Assembly: GCA_039028695.1 (NCBI GenBank)
Contig: JBCCHN010000183.1
Span: 1 to 8,178, forward strand
Origin: JANQKX01 sp039028695
Lineage (GTDB): Bacteria; Pseudomonadota; Alphaproteobacteria; Kiloniellales; Kiloniellaceae
DNA length: 8,178 nt
Direction: 5' to 3'
Position 1 is the stretch's first letter. Every line of letters starts with the position of its first letter. The notes below the pieces were generated by a model. The model worked only from the letters and a program-made list of their open reading frames with translations, searched no databases and was not told the origin of the DNA. A program made the translations under genes and the position numbers. This document shows positions 1 to 6,497 of the stretch, piece by piece.

Positions 1-264
1 CTCCACGCAGTTCGTACGAACGAAACTCGTTCCCACCACATCATTTTTTCCGCGAAAGCAAACGAAGCAAGAAGCGAGACGCGAGACCTTTGTTGTCCCT
101 GCCTGTCGCATCACCCTTGCCGTTCTTCACGCAAAATTCTTGACGCATTGTCTAGTGCTCTTGCAACATAAATTTGCACAGAAAGAAGAACCATGGAACG
201 ACGCTTCATCGCTACAACCTCAAGGAGAGTCCTACAGAGACGTTCTCGATTTTTCCTCTCCCCT
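1..264. other. Non-coding, foreign-looking left edge
   Basis: No bacterial protein family is recognisable here on either strand. GC is about 49% by hand count over positions 1-240, against about 60% in the genes that follow. The composition also differs in texture, with many cgaa/gaag words, a 10-base palindrome TTCGTACGAA at 11-20 and a 7-base tandem duplication GCGAGAC at 74-80 and 81-87. An ATG at 193 in a eukaryote-like context (agaaccATGG) opens a 24-codon frame that closes with TAA at 265-267. Its peptide has seven arginines, one acidic residue near the start and many Ser/Thr/Phe. The spermidine synthase homology starts abruptly at about 264-270. I infer a join between two unrelated sequences near 264, either an assembly chimera or a real rearrangement. 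No transposase or terminal inverted repeat is visible. Confidence 0.5.
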
Positions 265-833
265 TAAAGCACGAGACCGTCGAACAGGTGACCATGGTGG
301 AAATCGACGCCTCGGTAACCGATTTCGCTAAGGAACACCTACGGGTCATATGCCAAAAGGCCTTTGAGGATCCGCGCACCTCTTTGGTAATCGCCGACGG
401 GGTCGACTTTGTCGCTGCTTGTGAGGACCGCTTCGATCTGATCATCATCGATTCCACCGATCCCATCGGGCCGGGCGAGGTTCTTTTCACCGAGAGTTTT
501 TACATCTCCTGCAAGGCCTGCCTGGCTGATGGGGGTATTCTGGTCACGCAAAACGGCGTGCCCTTCCTCCAATCAGAGGAACTCTCCGCCACCATGAGCG
601 CCTTCCGCGGCCTTTTCGTCGATGCCACCTGTTACCTGGCCACGGTCCCGACCTATGTGGGCGGGCCCATGGCCTTTGGCTGGGGTTGCGATAATCCGGC
701 GCTGCGCCAGCCGCCTTTGGAGACCCTTAAAGTCCGTTATGCGGCTTCGGGCATCCAGGCCCGCTACTATACGCCCGAAGTGCACCTAGCGGCCTTTGCC
801 TTGCCGGGCTACATCGCGGAGATGATCTCCTAA
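174..833 (+). CDS. speE: Spermidine synthase, N-terminally truncated (remnant or chimera)
   Basis: Spermidine synthase transfers an aminopropyl group from decarboxylated S-adenosylmethionine to putrescine in the cytoplasm. Counting from the TTG at 174, the family match starts at about residue 31 (LKHETVEQ). It continues through MVEID (41-45, the acidic residue that holds the ribose of the donor), ADGVDF (74-79) and DSTDPIGPGE (93-102, with the catalytic-site aspartates D93 and D96), and runs to the usual C-terminus (TPEVHLAAFALPGY). The N-terminal beta domain and the GGGDGG nucleotide-binding loop, about 85-90 residues of a protein of roughly 285, are absent. Residues 1-30 have no family resemblance, so the TTG start is only where the frame allows one; GTG 288 and ATG 294 are also in frame. 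The frame is closed upstream by TAG at 153-155. As it stands the product should be inactive. Its stop lies 5 bases from the stop of convergent purD. The family is certain; the 5' end is not. Confidence 0.85.
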   Translation: MHRKKNHGTTLHRYNLKESPTETFSIFPLPLKHETVEQVTMVEIDASVTDFAKEHLRVICQKAFEDPRTSLVIADGVDFVAACEDRFDLIIIDSTDPIGPGEVLFTESFYISCKACLADGGILVTQNGVPFLQSEELSATMSAFRGLFVDATCYLATVPTYVGGPMAFGWGCDNPALRQPPLETLKVRYAASGIQARYYTPEVHLAAFALPGYIAEMIS

Positions 834-838
834 CCCTG

Positions 839-2113
839 TTAAAGCGCCCGCCAGCCGATGTCCCGGCGGCAAAAACCTTCTGGCCAGTCGATGCGATCCA
901 CTGCTCCATAAGCCTTGTCTCGCGCCGTTTTCAGGTCGGTGCCCATGGCGGTGACCGTCAGCACGCGGCCCCCGTTTGCAAGAACCTCGTTGGACGGCCC
1001 GGCCTTGGTACCCGCATGAAAGACCTGAATGTCCGGATCATCGCCGGCGGCACTCTCTAGTCCCGCAATGACACTGCCTTTGTGATAAGATCCGGGATAG
1101 CCTTCTGTCGCCAGCACAACAGACAGGGCCGGATCGTCATACCAGCGCAAGTCAAAGCGAGAGAGCTGGCCATCGGCGGTGGCTATGAGGGCGGGCAGTA
1201 AATCGGACTTGAGGCGCATGAGGACCGGCTGGCACTCCGGATCGCCGAAGCGCACATTAAACTCCACCACCCGAGGCCGCCCATCGGGCCCAATCATCAG
1301 GCCTGCGTAGAGCAAACCCTGAAAGGGGCGTCCCTCCGCGGCCATGCCTTGGACAGTCGGCGTTATGACGGTTTCCATGATCTCTTGGCTCAGCGCCTCG
1401 GTGACCACTGGCGCTGGGGAGTAAGCGCCCATGCCCCCCGTGTTCGGCCCTTGGTCGTCGTCAAAGGCCCGTTTGTGATCTTGGGAGGAGGCGAGCGGCA
1501 GGGCCGTCGTGCCGTCGACCAGGGCGAAAAAGCTCGCTTCCTCGCCTGGCATGAATTCCTCGATCACCACTTCGGCCCCAGCGGCGCCAAACACCTTGTC
1601 GCCCATGGCCGCGTCCACCGCCTGGCGCGCATCGGACAAGGTTTCCGCTACCGTCACGCCTTTCCCGGCTGCCAGACCGTCCGCTTTTATGACGATGGGG
1701 GCTCCTTTGTCCTCAATGAAGGCTTTTGCCTCGGCCAGGTCGGTAAAGCGTCCGTAGGCGGCGGTGGGGATCGCATATTTGGCGCAAAGGTCCTTCATAA
1801 AGCCCTTCGAGCCTTCCAGGGCGGCCGCCGCGGCGCTGGGGCCAAAGGTCTTGATACCCTGTTCTTTCAGGCGATCCGCCAAGCCAGCCACCAAGGGGGC
1901 TTCCGGTCCCACCACCACAAAATCAATGGCCTTGTCCTGGGCAAAGGCGACCAGGCCCGCCACGTCCTCGGCGGTGATGGGCACGCAGATTGCCTCGGCG
2001 GCTATCCCTGCGTTGCCGGGTGCACAATAAAGCTCAGCGCACAGCGGCGAAGCCTTAATGGCCCAGCAAAGAGCGTGTTCGCGGCCACCACCGCCGACCA
2101 CAAGAATTTTCAT
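839..2113 (-). CDS. purD: Phosphoribosylamine-glycine ligase (GAR synthetase)
   Basis: PurD joins 5-phosphoribosylamine and glycine with ATP, giving glycinamide ribonucleotide, the second step of de novo purine synthesis in the cytoplasm. The 424-residue length is typical of the family. The N domain opens with KILVVGGGGREHAL (2-15), followed by PGNAGI (32-37) and VVGPEAPL (67-74). The ATP-grasp part shows KADGLAAGKGV (143-153), the EEFMPGEEAS loop (185-194), SQDHKRAFDDDQGPNTGGMG (210-229) and the metal-binding EFNVRFGDPECQ (284-295). The C-terminal domain is complete. ATG 2113 is chosen because the conserved strand starts at residue 2 and a good Shine-Dalgarno, AAGGGA, lies 8 bases upstream (2122-2127). 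The gene is transcribed alone, divergent from xseA and convergent with speE. No purine-responsive element is recognisable upstream. Confidence 0.98.
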   Translation of the reverse strand: MKILVVGGGGREHALCWAIKASPLCAELYCAPGNAGIAAEAICVPITAEDVAGLVAFAQDKAIDFVVVGPEAPLVAGLADRLKEQGIKTFGPSAAAAALEGSKGFMKDLCAKYAIPTAAYGRFTDLAEAKAFIEDKGAPIVIKADGLAAGKGVTVAETLSDARQAVDAAMGDKVFGAAGAEVVIEEFMPGEEASFFALVDGTTALPLASSQDHKRAFDDDQGPNTGGMGAYSPAPVVTEALSQEIMETVITPTVQGMAAEGRPFQGLLYAGLMIGPDGRPRVVEFNVRFGDPECQPVLMRLKSDLLPALIATADGQLSRFDLRWYDDPALSVVLATEGYPGSYHKGSVIAGLESAAGDDPDIQVFHAGTKAGPSNEVLANGGRVLTVTAMGTDLKTARDKAYGAVDRIDWPEGFCRRDIGWRAL

Positions 2114-2217
2114 GCCGACTATCCCTTAAGTATTTTTATCGAGCTGATGGGTATTCCGACTTTCCCAACCGGCGGGTTTTTAGCATAAGATGGCGACTCC
2201 ATGAGTGATTTTTATCC
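2114..2217. promoter_or_regulatory. Divergent purD/xseA intergenic region
   Basis: This 104-base gap separates two divergently read genes and so must hold the promoters of both unless one lies inside the opposite gene. It is more AT-rich than its flanks, with A/T tracts near 2130-2138 and 2176-2182 (GTTTTTAGC). I could not find a convincing paired -35/-10 on either strand with normal spacing, so no promoter position is given. The right end carries two tiny overlapping open frames before xseA. Confidence 0.5.
2122..2127 (-). promoter_or_regulatory. Ribosome binding site of purD
   Basis: On the - strand this reads AAGGGA, 8 bases before the ATG at 2113. It fits the anti-Shine-Dalgarno sequence well and settles the purD start. 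Confidence 0.75.
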
Positions 2218-2221
2218 ATGA
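2201..2221 (+). other. Six-codon upstream frame overlapping the xseA start
   Basis: An ATG at 2201 opens the frame MSDFYP and stops at TGA 2219-2221, sharing the ATGA junction with the xseA ATG at 2218. A second frame just before it (ATG 2190, MATP, TGA 2202-2204) overlaps this ATG in the same way. Neither has a strong Shine-Dalgarno. The DNA at 2201-2217 resembles that at 2218-2238 (MSDFYP against MNDFFES), as if the start region had been imperfectly duplicated. It may be a leader peptide that feeds ribosomes to xseA, or simply chance. Confidence 0.25.
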
Positions 2222-3744
2222 ACGACTTTTTCGAATCCAGCCCACGAGAGTCCGCCGCACCTGGCGGCAATCTGCCGGCATTATCCGTTTCTGAAATCTC
2301 TCAAGCGGTCAAGCGTACCCTTGAGGGCGCGTTCGAGCGGGTGCGGGTCCGTGGCGAGATCTCGGGCTTTAAGCGGGCTGCCTCCGGCCACTTGTACATG
2401 ACCTTGAAGGACGACAAAGCGGTCCTGGACGGGGTTTGTTGGAAGGGTGTGGCAGGTCGCCTTTCGATTCGCCCCGAAGACGGCATGGAGGTGATCGCCA
2501 GTGGCCGGGTCACCAGTTATCCGGGCCGCTCGAAATATCAGCTTGTCATCGACTCCATGGAACTGGCCGGAGAAGGGGCTCTTCTCAAGCTCCTTGAGGA
2601 GCGGCGCAAGAAGCTGGCGGCCGAAGGCCTCTTTGCGCAAGAAGCAAAGCAATCGCTTCCCTTCCTGCCCGAGGTGATCGGCGTGGTGACCTCGCCCACC
2701 GGCGCGGTCATCCGGGATATCTTGCATCGTCTGGCCGACCGTTTTCCGCGCCATGTTCTCGTCTGGCCGGTTTTGGTGCAGGGTGACGGCGCCGCCGAAC
2801 AGGTGGCTTCTGCCATTCAGGGATTCAATGAGTTGGCGCCGGGTGGGCCGGTTCCTAAGCCCGACCTTTTGATCGTCGCTCGTGGCGGCGGTTCCTTGGA
2901 GGATCTCTGGGCCTTCAACGAAGAGGTGGTGGTCCGGGCGGCAGCGGCCAGTGAGATCCCTTTGATCTCGGCGGTTGGCCATGAAACCGATACTACCCTA
3001 ATCGACTATGCCTCTGATGGGCGTGCCCCCACGCCCACGGCGGCGGCGGAGATTGCCGTGCCCATTCGCCGCGAATTGGTGAGCCATTTGGTGGATTTAG
3101 AGCGGCGCTTGCTGTCCGGAGCCGGTCGGGCCTTGGACGACCGGCGCACCCTACTAGAGGGCTTTGCCCGCGGCCTGCCCGATCCGCGCCGCTTGGTGGA
3201 GGAGATGGCGCAGCGTCTGGACGAGCGGAGCGAACGCCTGGAGCTTGCCATTCAAAGTCGCCTGCAAAACAATCGTTCAGAGATTGCGAATTTGGCTGCC
3301 AGCCTGCCCCATCCACGCCAGCAGCTAAACCTTTGCCGTGAGCGCCTGACCGGGCTGAGCGGCCCCTTGCGCGGCCTGGGCAAAAGGGTCGTCGAGCGGG
3401 GCCAAAACACGTTCGACCGCTTGGATGCGGGTCGGCGTTTGTCAGTCACCCTCGAATTAAAAGTGCACGAGGCCACCCGATCGTTGGAAACACTGTCTCG
3501 GGTGCTTGAGTCCGTCTCCCACAAAAAGGTCCTGTCACGGGGATTCGCGCTGGTGCGGGCTGGCGAGGATGTCATCACGGCTGCCGGTCAGGTTTCCCAG
3601 GGTCAGGCCATGACCATAGAATTTTCCGATGGGCTGGTCGGTGCGGTTGCCAACGACTCTAAGATGTCACCAAAGCCCAAAAATAAGGACCGCCCATCGC
3701 CAGAAAAAAAATCTGGAAGCGGTCAACAGGGGACACTTTTGTGA
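2218..3744 (+). CDS. xseA: Exodeoxyribonuclease VII large subunit
   Basis: XseA is the catalytic subunit of exonuclease VII, which with several XseB copies degrades single-stranded DNA to acid-soluble oligonucleotides in mismatch repair and damage processing. The 508-residue product shows an N-terminal OB-fold (about 19-118: LPALSVSEIS, VRVRGEISGFK, GHLYMTLKD). The catalytic core begins at LPFLPEVIGVVTSPTGAVIRD, followed by RGGGSLEDLWAFNEE (222-236) and SAVGHETDTTLIDYASDGR (251-269), which holds the family's essential His/Asp pair (H255, D258). A long helical region that would form the coiled coil follows, then the C-terminal segment VLSRGFALV (438-446). The last 25 or so residues are a basic, disordered-looking tail ending in GQQGTLL, as is common in alphaproteobacteria. 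xseB is not in this window. The start is ATG 2218; only a weak GAGTGA lies upstream. The tail contains an A8 run, and the last 4 bases overlap the next gene. Confidence 0.97.
   Translation: MNDFFESSPRESAAPGGNLPALSVSEISQAVKRTLEGAFERVRVRGEISGFKRAASGHLYMTLKDDKAVLDGVCWKGVAGRLSIRPEDGMEVIASGRVTSYPGRSKYQLVIDSMELAGEGALLKLLEERRKKLAAEGLFAQEAKQSLPFLPEVIGVVTSPTGAVIRDILHRLADRFPRHVLVWPVLVQGDGAAEQVASAIQGFNELAPGGPVPKPDLLIVARGGGSLEDLWAFNEEVVVRAAAASEIPLISAVGHETDTTLIDYASDGRAPTPTAAAEIAVPIRRELVSHLVDLERRLLSGAGRALDDRRTLLEGFARGLPDPRRLVEEMAQRLDERSERLELAIQSRLQNNRSEIANLAASLPHPRQQLNLCRERLTGLSGPLRGLGKRVVERGQNTFDRLDAGRRLSVTLELKVHEATRSLETLSRVLESVSHKKVLSRGFALVRAGEDVITAAGQVSQGQAMTIEFSDGLVGAVANDSKMSPKPKNKDRPSPEKKSGSGQQGTLL
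3704..3711 (+). promoter_or_regulatory. In-phase A8 slippery run in the xseA tail
   Basis: Eight adenines form codons GAA AAA AAA in the xseA frame, which is the A AAA AAA phase of a classical -1 slippery heptamer. The run sits in the loop of a 5-base inverted repeat (CCAGA 3700-3704, TCTGG 3712-3716), and an AAGGA lies about 14 bases before it (3685-3689). A -1 shift here joins the frame of the following peptidase gene without a stop. Any use of the site is inference; no stable stem is evident further downstream. Confidence 0.3.
3728..3733 (+). promoter_or_regulatory. Ribosome binding site of the M23 peptidase gene
   Basis: AGGGGA inside the 3' end of xseA lies 7 bases before the GTG at 3741. 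It supports GTG initiation and independent reloading of ribosomes at the overlap. Confidence 0.65.
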
Positions 3745-4571
3745 ATCAGATCGTCGTCGCTCTCGCCCTCGTGGTCGTCGTTTTTTGGGGAACGTCGCTG
3801 GCTTCGGCGAATGACATAACGTTGGACGGTACCTTCCAGCAAGGCGGTCTGGTGATGGGGCAAACCATACCAGGCAGCCGGCTGATCTTTGAGGGTCGGG
3901 AGGTTCGAATTAACCCGGAAGGCCGCTTTATAATCGCGTTTGGCCGTGAAGCCCCCTCGGTTGCCCAAATAAAAATCAGTATGCCGGATGGATCGGAACA
4001 GATTCGCGAGATTGAGATCGCACCCCGTGACTACAAGATCCAACGTATTGACGGTTTGCCTGCCAGTAAGGTTAGCCCACCGGAGGATGTTTATGTCCGA
4101 ATCAAGGCCGAGAATAAGGAAATTGCTCGCGCGCGCCAAATCGACAGTCCCCAGAGTGGCTTTTTAGAGACCGGTTTTCAGTGGCCAGCGATCGGTGTGG
4201 TGACAGGTGTTTATGGGTCACAGCGGATCCTGAACGGTATTCCCAAACAGCCCCATTATGGGATTGATATTGCCGCTCCCGAGGGTACGGCGGTCGTTGC
4301 GCCGGCTGGCGGGACGGTAACCCTGGCCGAAGACGACCTCTATTACACGGGCGGGACCATCATCATCGATCATGGGCACGGCCTTTCCTCCGCTTTTCTC
4401 CATCTTCATGAGGTTGCGGTTGCCGTGGGCGACCAATTGGAGAAAGGCCAGGAGATCGGCACCGTCGGGTCTACCGGCCGGTCCACCGGTCCTCACCTGG
4501 ACTGGCGAATCAATTGGTTCAATGTACGCGTCGATCCGGCCTTTTTGGTCGGACCCATGCCGGCGCAATAG
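3741..4571 (+). CDS. Secreted M23-family (LytM-like) peptidase
   Basis: M23 enzymes are zinc endopeptidases that cut peptidoglycan cross-links; catalytically dead members activate amidases. The 276-residue product starts with a hydrophobic segment (I4-W16) and a likely signal peptidase site ASA/N after residue 23, so the mature protein is probably periplasmic. A beta-rich N-terminal part (24-135) follows, then the M23 domain (about 146-270). The metal site shows HYGID (H172, D176) and the family's catalytic-region histidine in AFLHLH (H221). The closing motif reads GPHLDW (H252, D254), where the usual form is HxH. GTG 3741 is the only standard start between the in-frame stop at 3684 and the hydrophobic segment, and AGGGGA precedes it. 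The signal n-region has no Lys or Arg, which is unusual. It overlaps xseA by 4 bases (GTGA). Membership is sure; activity is less so because of D254. Confidence 0.9.
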   Translation: MNQIVVALALVVVVFWGTSLASANDITLDGTFQQGGLVMGQTIPGSRLIFEGREVRINPEGRFIIAFGREAPSVAQIKISMPDGSEQIREIEIAPRDYKIQRIDGLPASKVSPPEDVYVRIKAENKEIARARQIDSPQSGFLETGFQWPAIGVVTGVYGSQRILNGIPKQPHYGIDIAAPEGTAVVAPAGGTVTLAEDDLYYTGGTIIIDHGHGLSSAFLHLHEVAVAVGDQLEKGQEIGTVGSTGRSTGPHLDWRINWFNVRVDPAFLVGPMPAQ

Positions 4572-4588
4572 GTCCGCTGGCGCGATAA

Positions 4589-4611
4589 CCTCTAAGATAA
4601 GAGGCCTTTTT
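4589..4611 (+). terminator. Possible intrinsic terminator of xseA-peptidase unit
   Basis: CCTCT (4589-4593) pairs with AGAGG (4600-4604) around a 6-base loop, followed by CC and five T (4607-4611). The stem is short and the T run is offset by two bases, so it would be a weak terminator. A competing stem GAGGCC (4601-4606) with GGCCTC (4616-4621) encloses the T run. The hairpin starts 17 bases after the peptidase stop and overlaps the stop codon of the opposing acyltransferase gene. Confidence 0.45.
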
Positions 4612-5530
4612 GGGCGGCCTCCTGGTAAACCCGGTCGGGCCAACGTCGATGAAGCCAGAGCCATTCGGCGGGTCGTTCTCGGATCCAACCCTCCAAAGTC
4701 TCAGTTAGTTGGCGCACCATAATCTCCACGTCGTCTTTTAGCTTGCCACTGTTGGGCGGTTCGATTTCCGGGTAGCAGGTGATGCGAAAACGGGCTGGGC
4801 CGGTCCGCTCCAAACGGATGGGTAACAAACGACTCTTGTACCGCAGGGTGAATTGCGCCGCGGCCGTGGCAGTCTTGGCGGGATAGCCGAAAAAGGGTAC
4901 CTCAATGCCCTCGTTGAACTTTTGATCCACCAGGATGCCGAGGACCTTTTTGTCCCTGAGCGCTGCCATGGCCAGTTTGGCACCCTCGGGCCCCTTGGAT
5001 GCGAGGCTGCCTCCGGCGACGATCCGCAGGCGGTGCAGCTTGTCCCGGACCATGGGATTGTTTGGGTCACGAATAATGGTCGTTATGGGAACCCCGTAGC
5101 TTGCTGCGGAGACCGGCATGACCTCCCAATTGGCCAGGTGCCCGGAGGCCGCAATGCAAGGGTAGCGATCCGGGTCCAGAATGGCCGAGCCGTGGACGTC
5201 CACCAGCTCCACCCGACCAGATTTGGGATCACAAATTTCTCCTAGAAACCCGTACTCGGCGGCGACCCGGCCCAGATTGTCCCACATATCTTTGGCGATC
5301 TGGTCGATTTCCTGCTCGGGCTTTTCCGGAAAGGCCAACTTCAAGTTCCGCTTGGCCCGCCGGGTGACACCCAGGCGATAACCGATATTGCGGCCCAGCC
5401 ATCCCCCCAGGTTGGACGCGCTATCGATGGGCAGGCAGCTCAAAATGCCCAGCGCCAAATAGAGGCCGGCGGATTCCAAAGGATAGCGGACATACCGCAG
5501 AAAATAAGGATTACGCCGTTTCTTGGCCAT
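4592..5530 (-). CDS. lpxL: Lipid A biosynthesis late acyltransferase (LpxL/HtrB family)
   Basis: These inner-membrane enzymes add a secondary acyl chain from acyl-ACP to the Kdo-lipid A precursor on the cytoplasmic face. The 312-residue length is typical. An N-terminal hydrophobic anchor (about 18-34) follows a basic start (AKKRRN). Next come the conserved RRAKRNLKLAFPE (57-69), the catalytic HX4E motif in SGHLANWEV (H131, E136), RDPNNP (154-159), VDQKFNEGIEVPFFG (201-215) and the closing EWLWLHRRWPDR. Whether it is LpxL-, LpxM- or LpxP-like in chain and position cannot be told from these motifs. ATG 5530 lies inside lpxK, giving a 20-base overlap. No Shine-Dalgarno precedes it, so translation is probably coupled to lpxK. 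The stop lies 20 bases from the stop of the convergent peptidase gene. Confidence 0.94.
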   Translation of the reverse strand: MAKKRRNPYFLRYVRYPLESAGLYLALGILSCLPIDSASNLGGWLGRNIGYRLGVTRRAKRNLKLAFPEKPEQEIDQIAKDMWDNLGRVAAEYGFLGEICDPKSGRVELVDVHGSAILDPDRYPCIAASGHLANWEVMPVSAASYGVPITTIIRDPNNPMVRDKLHRLRIVAGGSLASKGPEGAKLAMAALRDKKVLGILVDQKFNEGIEVPFFGYPAKTATAAAQFTLRYKSRLLPIRLERTGPARFRITCYPEIEPPNSGKLKDDVEIMVRQLTETLEGWIRERPAEWLWLHRRWPDRVYQEAAQKGLLS

Positions 5531-6497
5531 GGGGTATAAGACGGTTCAATAGCTGATCCAAGATGTCGGGTTTACGCCAAGATAGCCCGATTGGGAATAC
5601 CCGGATTGAGGAATTCTCTGCGTTCGGCAGGCGGATCCAATCTTTTGCGGTCGTCATCAGATCAGCGTCCAAATCTCGGGCTTGGGCCTCAAGCGCCAAA
5701 ATCTCGTCGGGCTGGAAGGGATGGTGGTCCGCAAAAGCGTGGGTGGCGGCCAGCTCTGCCCCTGTCGCCGCCAAGCTATCGAAGAATTTTTGCGGGCGCC
5801 CGATGCCGGCAAAGGCCACCAGTCTTTTCCCCGCGAGTTTTGCGGTATCATCCAGGGGAAGCATCTCCGCGCGCAGCAGCGGCAGTTTTCCTCCCAATCT
5901 GTCTGCCAAATCGTGATCGTCCTTACCGATTATGACGGCCCCGTCGGCGCGGGCCATCCCCGAGGCCAAGCTTTCGCGTAAGGGACCGGCCGGCAACAGC
6001 CGCCCGTTGCCCATGCCGAAGGGACCATCGAAGACCAAAAGCGACAGGTCCTTTTTGAGGCGCCCGTTTTGAAAGCCATCGTCCATGACAAGAACCTCCG
6101 CCCCCTCTTGGATGGCCGCCTCGGCCCCCGCTATTCTGTCCCGCGCGACCCAGGTCGGGGCGGTACGTGCCAGCAACAGGGCCTCGTCGCCCACCTCTCG
6201 ATAGCTATGGCGTGCGGGATCAACCAGAAGCGGGCCTCCTTCGCCCCCTCCATAGCCCCGGGTGAGGGCGTGCGCTGCCACGCCCCTTTTCTTGAGGCGT
6301 GTCAAAATGTCCAGGGTGACAGGGGTTTTTCCCGCTCCGCCGGCCACTAGGTTGCCGATGCAGATGACCGGGACCGAAACGGATCGAGCCTGTTGTGCTC
6401 GCCGTCGCCTCTCAGCGATCCAACCATAGCCGGCACCCAATGGACTGAGCAGACCGGGGATCAGGCCATCCCGCGCCCAAAAATCAGGCGCTCGCAT
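5511..6497 (-). CDS. lpxK: Tetraacyldisaccharide 4'-kinase
   Basis: LpxK phosphorylates the 4' position of tetraacyldisaccharide-1-phosphate with ATP to give lipid IVA, at the inner membrane. With the start at ATG 6497 the protein has 328 residues, normal for the family, and begins MRAPDFW, the usual kind of opening. A hydrophobic N-terminal stretch (about 11-27) fits its membrane association. The P-loop is GNLVAGGAGKTP (48-59, with K57 and T58). TRGYG (79-83), EVGDEALLLAR (101-111) and the DDGFQN motif (139-144, with the Mg/catalytic aspartates D139 and D140) follow in order. The frame is open upstream to 6572, but the extra 25 residues do not look like the family and lie inside msbA. It overlaps msbA by 14 bases (6484-6497) and the acyltransferase by 20. 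No clear Shine-Dalgarno is seen, so coupling to msbA is likely. Confidence 0.96.
   Translation of the reverse strand: MRAPDFWARDGLIPGLLSPLGAGYGWIAERRRRAQQARSVSVPVICIGNLVAGGAGKTPVTLDILTRLKKRGVAAHALTRGYGGGEGGPLLVDPARHSYREVGDEALLLARTAPTWVARDRIAGAEAAIQEGAEVLVMDDGFQNGRLKKDLSLLVFDGPFGMGNGRLLPAGPLRESLASGMARADGAVIIGKDDHDLADRLGGKLPLLRAEMLPLDDTAKLAGKRLVAFAGIGRPQKFFDSLAATGAELAATHAFADHHPFQPDEILALEAQARDLDADLMTTAKDWIRLPNAENSSIRVFPIGLSWRKPDILDQLLNRLIPHGQETA

Noticed and set aside
11..20. Palindrome TTCGTACGAA as an operator or mobile-element end
   Set aside because: It is a single short palindrome with no partner copy, transposase or neighbouring promoter; chance is sufficient.
140..331. TTG-started 63-codon frame at the left edge
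   Set aside because: It runs across the join into the wrong frame of speE and has no ribosome site or family resemblance.
848..875. Hairpin GCCAGCCG/CGGCGGC followed by five A near the purD stop, considered as a terminator
   Set aside because: On the + strand it is followed by A, not T, and on the - strand the T run precedes the stem, so it cannot work as an intrinsic terminator. It is codons for the purD C-terminus.
1349..2188. Long + strand open frame (279 codons) opposite purD
   Set aside because: It is antisense to a certain purD, has no recognisable family or ribosome site, and is the usual mirror frame of GC-rich coding DNA.
2281..2982. - strand open frame of 233 codons opposite xseA
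   Set aside because: It lies wholly within well-supported xseA and its sequence resembles no family; it is a shadow frame.
3723..4139. - strand open frame of 138 codons opposite the peptidase gene
   Set aside because: It overlaps the signal peptide and N-terminal part of a supported exported protein and shows no domain of its own.
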